DNA of 64,000 nucleotides from Pseudoneobacillus sp042683745 (GTDB lineage Bacteria > Bacillota > Bacilli > Bacillales > Cytobacillaceae). Positions 43,297 to 52,361 of the stretch are shown piece after piece (the first letter of the stretch is position 1; each line of letters begins with the position of its first letter). Position numbers and translations under genes: made by a program. Below the pieces are notes generated by a model. It made no database searches and was not told the DNA's origin. It saw nothing but the letters and a program-made list of their open reading frames with translations. The stretch spans positions 924,411 to 988,410 of the forward strand of contig NZ_JBHUJX010000025.1 of NCBI RefSeq assembly GCF_042683745.1. Reading direction: 5' to 3'.

Positions 43297-44265
43297 ATGA
43301 AAAAAACTGCCATACTAACTATTCTATTTTTTCTTATTAGCTCTATTCTTGCTGGGTGTTCCGAAAAATCAAAAGAATCAGCAAAAGAAACTGGAAAATT
43401 AACTGTCTATACAACCGTCTATCCATTAAAATATTTTACAGAAAGAATTGCGGGAGATCTAGTTATTGTGGAAACCATTTATCCTCCAGGTTCTGACGAG
43501 CACACATTCGAGCCTTCTCAAAGAGATATGATGAAACTAGCGGATGCGGATTTATTTTTCTCCATCGGGCTTGGTCTTGAAGGTTTTGTTGAAAAAGCAA
43601 AAAATACACTCAAAAATGAAGATGTCCAATTTATTGCAGTCGGTGATAAATTAAATAAAACCGAGTTAGTCGAAGAAACCGAACATCATGAGGATGAAGA
43701 AGATAATCACGAAGAAGAGGAACATCATCATGGTGATGTTGATCCACACATTTGGCTTGACCCTGTATATGCAAATGAAATGGCTTTAGCTATTAAAGAT
43801 GCCCTAGTATCAAAATTACCAAAAGAAGAAAAAACGTTTGTTGATAATTACAAAAAGCTTTCAAAAGAATTAAATGAACTTCATACCACATTTCAATCAA
43901 CGATTGGCAATGCTAAACATAAAGATATCATTGTTTCGCATGCTGCTTTCGGTTATTGGGAAAAAAGATATGACTTACATCAAATTAGCATTTCAGGCTT
44001 AACAACTTCTTCTGAGCCTACTCAAAAAGACTTAGAGGAAATTGTAAAAATAGCTGAAGAAAAAAATATAAAATTCATCTTATTTGAACAAAATGTTAGC
44101 TCAAAGTTAGGGAAAATTATTCAAAAAGAAATCGGAGCTAAATCATTAGCATTACACAATCTAGCCGTTTTGACCGAGAATAACATTCATAATAAAGAAA
44201 CATATTTTACCTTAATGAATGAAAATATTCAATCACTTGCCAAAGCTCTAAATGAAAGTAAATAG
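43297..44265 (+). CDS. Zinc ABC transporter substrate-binding lipoprotein (ZnuA/AdcA-like)
   Basis: A 322-residue lipoprotein of the cluster A-I metal-binding family. Its lipobox is LAGC, and the family core reads VYTTVYPLKYFTERI. Zinc ligands are expected in GSDEHTFEPS, GDVDPHIWLDP, and the region SHAAFGYWEKRY, and an acidic His-rich loop EHHEDEEDNHEEEEHHHGD (residues ~128-148) marks zinc rather than manganese specificity. A Zur box precedes it. No permease or ATPase gene is adjacent, so it must work with one encoded elsewhere. Confidence 0.88.
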   Translation: MKKTAILTILFFLISSILAGCSEKSKESAKETGKLTVYTTVYPLKYFTERIAGDLVIVETIYPPGSDEHTFEPSQRDMMKLADADLFFSIGLGLEGFVEKAKNTLKNEDVQFIAVGDKLNKTELVEETEHHEDEEDNHEEEEHHHGDVDPHIWLDPVYANEMALAIKDALVSKLPKEEKTFVDNYKKLSKELNELHTTFQSTIGNAKHKDIIVSHAAFGYWEKRYDLHQISISGLTTSSEPTQKDLEEIVKIAEEKNIKFILFEQNVSSKLGKIIQKEIGAKSLALHNLAVLTENNIHNKETYFTLMNENIQSLAKALNESK

Positions 44266-44409
44266 GGGTAAAGTTTCTTCTGAAACCTAAATTTGCTAAT
44301 TTGAAAAACGGATGAAAGTAGCTTATTTTCCTCAAGCTAAGTCTGTATCATGTAAGCCATTATCTCTATTGCAGCTTACATGGATACTAATTAAGAGGAG
44401 TGATAAATC

Positions 44410-44565
44410 ATGGCACAAGACGTTCTCTGCGAAGTTAACAATTGTTCATATTGGGCAAAAGGAAATCGCTGTTCTGCTGAACAAATTTATGTTGTTAGCC
44501 ATAAAGGTAAACAAGCGGACACTTCTCAAGAAACCGATTGTAAAACCTTTGAACCTGGTGAGTGA
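44410..44565 (+). CDS. DUF1540 small cysteine protein
   Basis: A 51-residue protein, MAQDVLCEVNNCSYWAKGNR then CSAEQIYVV to DCKTFEPGE, with four Cys in the spacing of DUF1540 (C7, C12, C21 and near 44), probably binding metal. AGAGGAGTGATAAATC precedes the ATG. Function is unknown; some relatives are linked to sporulation. It has a terminator after it. Confidence 0.8.
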   Translation: MAQDVLCEVNNCSYWAKGNRCSAEQIYVVSHKGKQADTSQETDCKTFEPGE

Positions 44566-44588
44566 TTTCAAAATTTAATTGCATGGAG

Positions 44589-44618
44589 GGGACTAAACAA
44601 ATCGTTTTAGTCCCTTTT
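44589..44618. terminator. Terminator between the DUF1540 gene and menC
   Basis: GGGACTAAA (44589-44597) pairs with TTTAGTCCC (44606-44614), then TTTTAATT. It overlaps the menC stop and may serve both strands. Confidence 0.7.
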
Positions 44619-45726
44619 AATTAAACTGAAATTTCCTTTTTTCAATTAACACTTCATTTAATCTTCTCTCATTGATTTGAAATCCGATCCCAGGCTCTAT
44701 TGGAACGGCGATATTCCCTTTTTCCACTATAACCTCAGGATAAGTAATATCCTCTTCCCAATAACGTGAGGATGCTGAAATATCTCCGGGAATATGAAAA
44801 CCAGGAAGTGAAGCAAGTGCAATATTATGTGCCCTTGAAACCCCAAATTCCAACATCCCGCCAACCCAAATATCGATGCCATTTTTTAGACATAGATCAT
44901 AAATATCTTTAGCATTTTTCAAGCCTCCAACACGGCCAATTTTAATATTAATCACTTGGCAGCTTTCTTGCTCAATTGCCCGTTTTACATCATCATAGGA
45001 ATAAATACTTTCATCCAAACAAATGGGCGTTTTCACTTCCTTTTGCAGCTTCGCGTGATCTAAAAAATCATCATGGGCAAGTGGCTGCTCGATCATTAAT
45101 AGCTGAAAATCGTCCAACGCTTTTAACCGATCCAAATCTTGAAGTGTATAAGCGGAATTGGCATCTGCTAGTATGGGTACATCTGGAAATTGCCTTCTTA
45201 TTTCTGATAAAAATTCATAGTCATTAGGGGGATTTATTTTTAACTTTATCCGTTTATAACCTTCTGCAACATACTTCTCCATTTGTAAAAGCGCCTCTTT
45301 AATCGATTGGCTGCCTACTACTGCTCCAGAAGGAATTTCTTTTCGATTTCCACCAAGAATTGTTGTTAAAGATTTGCCTTTCTGTTTTGCATATAAATCC
45401 CAAATGGCTGTTTCTAAAGAAGCTTTTGCCATCTGATTTCTACGGATTGGCTCAAATAAATGACTCACTTGTTCAGGGTGTGAAATCTTTGCTTTTTGCA
45501 ATAAAGGAATTAAAAAATCAACAAGCATATGGTAACAGGTTTTTACCGTTTCCTCTGTATACCATGGTGATGAAAATGCCACTGCCTCTCCATACCCTTT
45601 TAACCCGTCTCGGTCAGAAACTTCAACTATGATAGCTTCCCGTTCTGAAACAGTTTGAAGATGGCTTGAAAATGGAAATTTTAAAGGCATAGAGATGACC
45701 GAAAGAGAAATTTCTTTAATGTTCAA
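44617..45726 (-). CDS. menC: o-Succinylbenzoate synthase
   Basis: A 369-residue enolase-superfamily enzyme that dehydrates SHCHC to o-succinylbenzoate. The catalytic Lys pair is in KRIKLKINP near residue 163, metal ligands are DANSAY, EQPLAHDD and LDESI, and the second Lys is in VINIKIGRVGG. The start overlaps the end of menE by 11 nt. It is the last gene of the men operon. Confidence 0.93.
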   Translation of the reverse strand: MNIKEISLSVISMPLKFPFSSHLQTVSEREAIIVEVSDRDGLKGYGEAVAFSSPWYTEETVKTCYHMLVDFLIPLLQKAKISHPEQVSHLFEPIRRNQMAKASLETAIWDLYAKQKGKSLTTILGGNRKEIPSGAVVGSQSIKEALLQMEKYVAEGYKRIKLKINPPNDYEFLSEIRRQFPDVPILADANSAYTLQDLDRLKALDDFQLLMIEQPLAHDDFLDHAKLQKEVKTPICLDESIYSYDDVKRAIEQESCQVINIKIGRVGGLKNAKDIYDLCLKNGIDIWVGGMLEFGVSRAHNIALASLPGFHIPGDISASSRYWEEDITYPEVIVEKGNIAVPIEPGIGFQINERRLNEVLIEKRKFQFN

Positions 45727-47212
45727 GGGATTGTTCCTCCCACCATTCTTTAAGCTTATGTCTCATTAGCTTTTTTGCAGCATTCCGAGGGAGCTCATCC
45801 TTAAAGATAAACTTTTTCGGAACTTTATATTTAGCTAAACGTTGTTGACAAAACGTTAATAATTGATGTTCCGACACTTCTCCTTTTGGAACAATCACGG
45901 CAACTGGTACTTGCCCCCATGTTTCGTCAGGAACTCCAATTACCCCAGCATCAATGATTTGGTCATGTGAAAGCAAAATCCCTTCGATTTCAGCCGGATA
46001 AATATTTTCTCCACCAGAAATAATGAGGTCAGACCTACGATCAAGCACGTATAAAAATCCATCCTCATCCAAATAACCAATATCCCCTGTATAAAGCCAG
46101 CCATTTTTTATTTTTTCCAATGTCTCAGTAGGGCGATTTAAGTAGCCAGCTGTAATATTGGGTCCTTTAAGAGTGATTTCCCCTGCCTCTAATGGCTTTG
46201 CTTCTCTCCCTTTTGGTGTAACAATTTTCAATTGTACTGGGAACAATGGTTTCCCAGCTGAACCAAGCTTGATTAAGCTATCTTCAGGTGCTAAAGTAAC
46301 AACCTGCGAAGCCGTTTCAGTCATTCCATACGTTTGATAAACGGGAATATTTTTTTCTACACAGGCTTCAAGTAACGGCTTAGGAACAGGTCCGCCACCA
46401 GCTAGCATGCATCGAAATGTAGATGGCAATGACTTATCTTGTAACTGATTAAGTAATCTAGATAGCATCGTTGTGACTACTGAAACGATTGATGCTCTAC
46501 CACCTACTATATCTTCAATTATTTTCTCCTCATCGAATCCTTCATGAAGTAGGACAGTCATCCCATATATAACACCTCTTATCAAGATAGAATAGCCGCT
46601 AATATGAAAAAGAGGAACCGCGCAAATCCATCGATCCTGTTCATTTAACCCTAAATTAAAAGCAGAGCCTGTTGCACTCCACCAATGATTTCCATATGTT
46701 TGGAGCACCCCTTTTGGATTTCCAGTAGTGCCAGATGTGTACATGATAGAGCATATTTCATCGAGACATGTTTCTTCTTCGATATTAAAGGGAGTCGTGT
46801 ATTGATTGAAAAGTTCATTCTTTAGTACAACAGGACACTCATTAGAAAGCTCAGAGAAAATCGCTGAATATTTTTCCTCCGTCAAAAGTACCTGCGCATT
46901 CGAATCAGTTAGTTGATAAGAAATTTCAAAAGGTGTTAATCGGTTGTTTAAAAGAATAGCTCGACATCCAATTAATTGGAGAGCAAATAGAATATAGATT
47001 GTCTCAATATGATTAGTAAGCATCAAACCTATATTGTCTTTATTCTTTATTCCGATGGTTGTCATTTTTTCTGCTACAGATTGGGACTGCTCGTACAATT
47101 CTAAAAAGGTCACTTCTTGCTCTTCAAAAATAAAGGCAACACGGTTTGGAGTAAGATAAGCACGTTTTTTCAATAAATTTGGTATTAATTCATTTGGCAC
47201 CTTTCCCATCAT
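45716..47212 (-). CDS. menE: o-Succinylbenzoate-CoA ligase
   Basis: A 498-residue acyl-adenylating enzyme. The P-loop-like A3 motif IMYTSGTTGNPKG, A5 YQTYGMTETAS, A7 YTGDIGYLDEDGF and the A10 Lys region RNAAKKLMRHKL are intact. It activates o-succinylbenzoate to its CoA thioester for MenB. AGGAGATG precedes tandem ATGs. A hairpin (47231-47262) separates it from menB. Confidence 0.94.
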   Translation of the reverse strand: MMGKVPNELIPNLLKKRAYLTPNRVAFIFEEQEVTFLELYEQSQSVAEKMTTIGIKNKDNIGLMLTNHIETIYILFALQLIGCRAILLNNRLTPFEISYQLTDSNAQVLLTEEKYSAIFSELSNECPVVLKNELFNQYTTPFNIEEETCLDEICSIMYTSGTTGNPKGVLQTYGNHWWSATGSAFNLGLNEQDRWICAVPLFHISGYSILIRGVIYGMTVLLHEGFDEEKIIEDIVGGRASIVSVVTTMLSRLLNQLQDKSLPSTFRCMLAGGGPVPKPLLEACVEKNIPVYQTYGMTETASQVVTLAPEDSLIKLGSAGKPLFPVQLKIVTPKGREAKPLEAGEITLKGPNITAGYLNRPTETLEKIKNGWLYTGDIGYLDEDGFLYVLDRRSDLIISGGENIYPAEIEGILLSHDQIIDAGVIGVPDETWGQVPVAVIVPKGEVSEHQLLTFCQQRLAKYKVPKKFIFKDELPRNAAKKLMRHKLKEWWEEQSLEH

Positions 47213-47230
47213 CTCCTCTATTAAGATACG

Positions 47231-47262
47231 AAAACAGCCTGATGGAAAAAACCATCAAGCTG
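47231..47262 (-). terminator. Terminator-like hairpin between menB and menE
   Basis: On the minus strand CAGCTTGATGG (complement of 47252-47262) pairs with CCATCAGGCTG (complement of 47235-47245) with one wobble, then TTTT. It lies inside the men operon, so it may attenuate menE-menC. Confidence 0.65.
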
Positions 47263-47284
47263 TCAAATACATAAAACTTTAAGA

Positions 47285-48106
47285 TCAAGGGAATCTTGGG
47301 AATTGTCCGAAGTCAGGTTTACGTTTTTCCTTAAAGGAATCTCGACCTTCTTTTGCTTCGTCCGTTGTGTAATAAAGAAGTGTAGCATCACCAGCAAATT
47401 GTTGAAGGCCTGCTAAACCGTCTGTATCAGCATTCATCGCTGCTTTCAAGAAGCGAAGTGCTGTTGGGCTTTTCTCTAAAATTTCTTCACACCATTTGAT
47501 AGTTTCTTCTTCTACTTGATCTAAAGGAACTACCGTGTTAACTAATCCCATGTCTAAAGCTTCTTGCGCATTATATTGACGGCATAGGAACCAGATTTCA
47601 CGAGCCTTTTTATGACCAATAATTCTTGCTAAGTATCCTGAACCATAGCCAGCGTCAAAGCTACCTACTTTAGGACCTGTTTGTCCAAAAATAGCATTGT
47701 CTGCAGCGATCGTTAAATCACACACAACATGAAGGACATGTCCTCCACCAATAGCATATCCTTTAACCATAGCAATAACTGGCTTAGGAATGACACGAAT
47801 TAAACGTTGAAGATCAAGAACATTTAAACGAGGAATTTGGTCCTCACCTACATATCCACCATGTCCTCTAACAGATTGATCTCCACCTGAACAGAATGCT
47901 CTATCTCCTGCACCTGTAAGAACGATAACCCCCACGCTTGCATCATCGCGTGCAAAAGCAAAGGCATCGATTAATTCCATGACTGTTTTTGGACGGAAAG
48001 CATTGTGAACTTCGGGTCTATTAATTGTGATTTTAGCAATACCATTATATGTTTCGTAAATGATATCTTCGTACTTATGTCCGGCAATCCATTCTACTGC
48101 TGCCAT
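47285..48106 (-). CDS. menB: 1,4-Dihydroxy-2-naphthoyl-CoA synthase
   Basis: A 273-residue crotonase-fold enzyme. Typical segments are FCSGGDQSVRGHGGYVG, VIAMVKGYAIGGGHVLHVVCDL and the catalytic GSFDAGYGSGYLARIIGHKKAREIWF near residue 155. It closes the naphthoate ring. ATG 48106 has GGGAGGAATCCGTT before it; the short upstream extension is rejected. Confidence 0.96.
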   Translation of the reverse strand: MAAVEWIAGHKYEDIIYETYNGIAKITINRPEVHNAFRPKTVMELIDAFAFARDDASVGVIVLTGAGDRAFCSGGDQSVRGHGGYVGEDQIPRLNVLDLQRLIRVIPKPVIAMVKGYAIGGGHVLHVVCDLTIAADNAIFGQTGPKVGSFDAGYGSGYLARIIGHKKAREIWFLCRQYNAQEALDMGLVNTVVPLDQVEEETIKWCEEILEKSPTALRFLKAAMNADTDGLAGLQQFAGDATLLYYTTDEAKEGRDSFKEKRKPDFGQFPRFP

Positions 48107-48133
48107 AACGGATTCCTCCCTCATTTATGTATT

Positions 48134-48934
48134 CTACAAAAACCCACTTACTATTGTACCAAATTTTTCAGCTTGTTCCACATGAATTGCATGGCCAGCA
48201 TTCTTTACTTTATAAATCTTCGCTTTAGGCAAGGATTTTTGCATCTGCAATGCAATTTGGCAAAATTTTTGATCAAGTTCTCCGACAATGAACAGCGATT
48301 CTGCCTTCATTTCCTTTAAATTTTCCCAGTAGGATGGTTGGCTCCCAGTTCCCATTCCAAGTAAGCTGTTGATCAACCCAATAGGATGATTGGCTAACCT
48401 CTGGGTTCGAATTCTATCTCTTGTAATTTCGGGTAAAGATTTTTGGGACTGAAAAAGAGGGATATCCTCCCAGTAATCGACAAATTCTATTATACCCTTC
48501 TCTTTAATAAAATGAGCAAGCTTTTCATCTGCTTGTTGCCTTTCTCTTCTTGCTTCTTCCGTTGCAAGTCCAGGGGAGGCACTTTCTAAAATCAATTTTC
48601 TAATTCGATTTGGAAAAAGAATTGCCAACGAAATGGCTAATCTTCCCCCCATTGAATAACCGAGAAGATCAACTTGTTCAATTCCTAGTTGATCCAATAT
48701 AGAAATGCAATCCTTTGCTACAGATTCTATCTCATATCTTCCAAGAACTTCAGGATGTTCTGTCAGCCCATGTCCAATAATATCAGGCATAATTAGTTTA
48801 GCTTTATTTCCTATAGTAGAGCAATATGGCATCCAATTCGTTCCCCTACCAGTAAAGCCATGGAGTAATAATAGGGGATGCCCTTCACCACATATCTCTA
48901 CATGGTAGGTTATATCGTCAACGAGAAACTTCAT
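48134..48934 (-). CDS. menH: SHCHC synthase (2-succinyl-6-hydroxy-2,4-cyclohexadiene-1-carboxylate synthase)
   Basis: A 266-residue alpha/beta hydrolase. The nucleophile motif is GYSMGGRLA (near residue 96), with HGFTGRGTNW as the oxyanion region and NAGHAIHVEQ as the catalytic His. It removes pyruvate from SEPHCHC. The start overlaps the menD end as ATGA. Confidence 0.92.
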   Translation of the reverse strand: MKFLVDDITYHVEICGEGHPLLLLHGFTGRGTNWMPYCSTIGNKAKLIMPDIIGHGLTEHPEVLGRYEIESVAKDCISILDQLGIEQVDLLGYSMGGRLAISLAILFPNRIRKLILESASPGLATEEARRERQQADEKLAHFIKEKGIIEFVDYWEDIPLFQSQKSLPEITRDRIRTQRLANHPIGLINSLLGMGTGSQPSYWENLKEMKAESLFIVGELDQKFCQIALQMQKSLPKAKIYKVKNAGHAIHVEQAEKFGTIVSGFL

Positions 48935-50685
48935 CGCTTTCCACTAGCAATGAAGTTTTCTATTTCCCGGGAAACAGAATTCCACAATTCTCGATGATGT
49001 ACAACATTTTTTTCACGATTTGTCGGAACTTCCAGAACTTTTAGACCCTTTTCATCTACTGTCTTTGAAAAAGCTGATAGAAACTCATCCCAGTTCTCTG
49101 TTTTCTTATAGGAACCATTATACATCTTGACAATATGTTTAAAATCTAAATCTAATGGAGTCCCAAAAAGTAATTCGAAATTTTTCGGATGATTTGCTTG
49201 TGGTAAAAAGGAAAAGATTCCGCCACCATTATTATTAATGATTATAATCGTGATATCGATATTTAAGAGCTTAGCAGCGAGAAGTCCGTTTAAATCATGG
49301 TAAAAGGTTAAATCTCCTAATACTAAATACATTTTATTAGAATAGACAGCAGCCCCTATTGCTGATGAGATCACCCCATCAATTCCATTAGCACCTCGAT
49401 TGGCCATTACTCTTATTGATTTTTGATTTGAGAAGAAGAACGAATCTAAATCCCGTATAGGCATACTATTTCCAACAAATAAAGTTGAGTCATCTGGAAG
49501 CAAATCTGCTAATAAAGCAAATAGTTTTCCTTCATCCATATCACTTAAATCCCTAACCGATAACATTTGTTCTTTAGCCATTTCATTTAGCGCCAGCCAA
49601 TCTTGTAAATGTTGATTTTCCAGATCTTCTGGCAATAGCGATAGGATGGATTGACAAAATCGACTCTCGTCACAATGAATCATATTGGATGCTAAAGCAG
49701 ATGGATCACTCCAGCCACTTCCACCATCAACAACTAAATGATTGTTTGTGCGATTTTCTTTTAGGAAAATAGATAGGGCTTTTGAAACAGGCATAGCGCC
49801 AAAGCGAAGAATGATATCTGGTTGTAAAAATGTTTTCGTATCATCACTTCTTAAAAAACTATCATAACAATCCACAATGTACCGGTCCTCATGCTTCCCG
49901 CTCCGTAATTGTGAAAGCGGGTCAACAAGGATAGGGAAAGAAAGTCGTTTAGCTAATTGGATGATTTCTTTATTTAACTCTTCGTCATCCAAAGGTCCTA
50001 CAACAATCACACCATTCCGATTTTCAGCTAACACATTAGCCAATAAAGCAAAGCGTTTGCTGTCTAACGTCCAATTCCCCGTTTCAATCTGTACATATCG
50101 ATCTGAACGCTCTTCCATTTCAAATAATTTCTCACTGTCAAGCAATGGGATTAATGGCTCGCGGAATGGAAAATTCAGATGAACTGGTCCCATTGGCTGA
50201 CAGCATGCAGTGCTTACAGCACGAGCACAGGTCATACGAACATATCGAATAAGAGTACTTTCCTTTTCAGGCAATGGCATTTCGTAAAAGGCTTTTACAT
50301 GATTCCCATAAAGATGGATTTGATCGATGGCTTGTGGAGCACCAACCTCCCTTAGTTCAGGTGGTCGATCAGTAGTAATCACAATTAAAGGAATTCTTGA
50401 ATATTTCGCCTCTATCACAGCTGGATAATAATTAGCTGCTGCTGTGCCAGATGTGCAAAGTAAAGCGACAGGTTTTTTTATTGCCTTAGCCATCCCTAAA
50501 GCAAAAAAACCTGCTGAGCGCTCATCAATTTGAATATGAATTTTTAAATCCGGATGTTCAGCCATCATCATGGCCATAGGTGTTGACCTAGAACCTGGGC
50601 TTACCACAACATCGCGTACACCCGTAAGAACCAATTCATTAACAAAAGCTGCGGTATAAGCGGTTAATGCTTCTTGATAATTCAT
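48931..50685 (-). CDS. menD: SEPHCHC synthase (thiamine-diphosphate enzyme)
   Basis: A 584-residue ThDP-dependent enzyme that adds 2-oxoglutarate to isochorismate. The catalytic Glu lies in AVLLCTSGTAAANYYPAVIEA/EVSPGSRSTP segments, and the C-terminal ThDP motif is GDLTFYHDLNGLLAAKLLN to NNNGGGIFSFLP. It overlaps menF by 4 nt. Confidence 0.95.
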   Translation of the reverse strand: MNYQEALTAYTAAFVNELVLTGVRDVVVSPGSRSTPMAMMMAEHPDLKIHIQIDERSAGFFALGMAKAIKKPVALLCTSGTAAANYYPAVIEAKYSRIPLIVITTDRPPELREVGAPQAIDQIHLYGNHVKAFYEMPLPEKESTLIRYVRMTCARAVSTACCQPMGPVHLNFPFREPLIPLLDSEKLFEMEERSDRYVQIETGNWTLDSKRFALLANVLAENRNGVIVVGPLDDEELNKEIIQLAKRLSFPILVDPLSQLRSGKHEDRYIVDCYDSFLRSDDTKTFLQPDIILRFGAMPVSKALSIFLKENRTNNHLVVDGGSGWSDPSALASNMIHCDESRFCQSILSLLPEDLENQHLQDWLALNEMAKEQMLSVRDLSDMDEGKLFALLADLLPDDSTLFVGNSMPIRDLDSFFFSNQKSIRVMANRGANGIDGVISSAIGAAVYSNKMYLVLGDLTFYHDLNGLLAAKLLNIDITIIIINNNGGGIFSFLPQANHPKNFELLFGTPLDLDFKHIVKMYNGSYKKTENWDEFLSAFSKTVDEKGLKVLEVPTNREKNVVHHRELWNSVSREIENFIASGKR

Positions 50686-52088
50686 TTATTTTTTCCTCCA
50701 AGTGCGTTTAACATCGGGCGGAATTTGATATTCGTCTCTTCATACTCGCTATCCGCATTTGAGTCTTCGACAATACCACATCCGGCAAACAAGGAAGCTT
50801 CTTTTCCCTGGATTAGTCCCGAGCGTATCGCAACGGCAAATTCTCCATTTCCATTTGTATCTAACCAACCGATAGGTCCGGCATAAAAACCTCGATCCAT
50901 CTCTTCTATCTCTCGTATTTTTTCAATCGCTTGGAGCTTAGGCATCCCCCCAAGTGCAGGAGTTGGATGTAAATGCTCTACAATTTGCAGCAATGAAGTA
51001 TTTTCTTTACTAATACCTGTTACAGGAGTGTATAAATGCTGAATATCTTTCATTTTCATTAATACAGGCTCATTAGGTATTGTAAGCTCAATACAAAAGT
51101 CCTCCATCGCCTTTCGGATCATATCGACTACGTATTGATGCTCAATTAAGTTTTTTGAATCTGATAATAAATTATTACCTAGTCGATCATCTTCTTCGAC
51201 AGATTTTCCTCGCGCTGTTGATCCAGCTAAACAAGTTGAAAACAATACTTTGTCTTCTTTTTTCACCAATCTTTCCGGCGAAGCACCTATAAAGCAATCA
51301 CCATTTGATTCAAAAGCGAACACAAAACTTTTCTTTTGTTCATTAAGTAAATGATGTAGGACACTTTCCACTTCAATTACCTGGTTAAAAATGAGTCTAA
51401 GTTCCCTAGCTAGCACAACTTTCTTCAAAGTCCCTTTTTGCAAATCAGCTACTGCGTTTTTCACAGACTCTTTCCAGCCGTCAGGATTCATTTCTTCTAT
51501 ATTATATGGGTTATTTTCTTTTTCAAAAAATGGTTCAGTTAATTGCTTTAAAAGCTTAGTCCTTTCGTTATTCACCTTCATTGCTAAAGATTCATCATCA
51601 TTCTTTGTACATAAAATATTTGTTGTTAAATAAGTTTGTCCTTCAATAATCGATAGCATATACTTTGGAAGATGAAATAATGTATGAGGATATTTTGACC
51701 ACAGATCGGTATTTGGTTTTAAAGGATCAAAAGAGAATCCTCCAAACATGGTTGGACCTACTCCATGTACTGAATGGGTAGCATGAACAATTCCATCCTG
51801 AATGAATGTTTTCCACTCTTTTTCAACATGAAAAAACCGGTCCTTTGATTGATCCGATTGTATTTGCTTACATATTCCAAGTCCAACAATAATGGACATA
51901 TCCGATGGGTCTTTCCAAAAAAATCTTTCTCCATGAAATAATTCTTTTCCAGCATAAAAAAAAGAAAGCGGATTAATCTTATCAATTTTATGGACTTCGC
52001 TAACTAATATCGGCTTATTTAAATTTTTTGACCGAATAAGAGCAGATCGAATTCCTTCTATTAGTTCCGTTTCTTGGATGGTAACCAA
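50682..52088 (-). CDS. menF: Isochorismate synthase
   Basis: A 468-residue chorismate-utilising enzyme. The active-site stretches are VVLARELRLIF, ASPERLVKKED, CLAGSTARGKSVEED, HLHPTPALGGMP and GPIGWLDTNGNGEFAVAIRS. The TTG at 52088 is chosen because GGAGGG lies 6 nt upstream and the length then matches B. subtilis MenF. It is the first gene of the men operon. Confidence 0.93.
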   Translation of the reverse strand: MVTIQETELIEGIRSALIRSKNLNKPILVSEVHKIDKINPLSFFYAGKELFHGERFFWKDPSDMSIIVGLGICKQIQSDQSKDRFFHVEKEWKTFIQDGIVHATHSVHGVGPTMFGGFSFDPLKPNTDLWSKYPHTLFHLPKYMLSIIEGQTYLTTNILCTKNDDESLAMKVNNERTKLLKQLTEPFFEKENNPYNIEEMNPDGWKESVKNAVADLQKGTLKKVVLARELRLIFNQVIEVESVLHHLLNEQKKSFVFAFESNGDCFIGASPERLVKKEDKVLFSTCLAGSTARGKSVEEDDRLGNNLLSDSKNLIEHQYVVDMIRKAMEDFCIELTIPNEPVLMKMKDIQHLYTPVTGISKENTSLLQIVEHLHPTPALGGMPKLQAIEKIREIEEMDRGFYAGPIGWLDTNGNGEFAVAIRSGLIQGKEASLFAGCGIVEDSNADSEYEETNIKFRPMLNALGGKNK

Positions 52089-52147
52089 AAAAATCCCTCC
52101 AAAACCAGTCAATAATGACTGCAATCCATACCTTTTAAGTCTATTTT

Positions 52148-52177
52148 AACATACTACTCCGTTCAATAGAATGTCAA
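52148..52177 (-). promoter_or_regulatory. Candidate promoter of the men operon
   Basis: On the minus strand TTGACA (52172-52177) and TATGTT (52148-52153) are 18 nt apart, about 60 nt before menF. The -35 is perfect and the -10 is weak. Confidence 0.5.
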
Positions 52178-52361
52178 TAAAACAGATCACTATTGACTAA
52201 GTATCTCCTCTATTTTCATTTATACTTATGAATGGAAGGCTTAACCTTTTTTGAGGATAATAAATCATTGACACTACAACGAACTTTTTCTAAACTATAG
52301 TTTGGTGTTAAATTATAAAGTAATTAATTCATATAAAGAATTTCAAAGGGGAGAGAAGATT

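Noticed and set aside
44312..44578. 88-residue frame overlapping the DUF1540 gene
   Set aside because: It lies in another frame of the DUF1540 gene, which has the better ribosome binding site and conserved Cys pattern.
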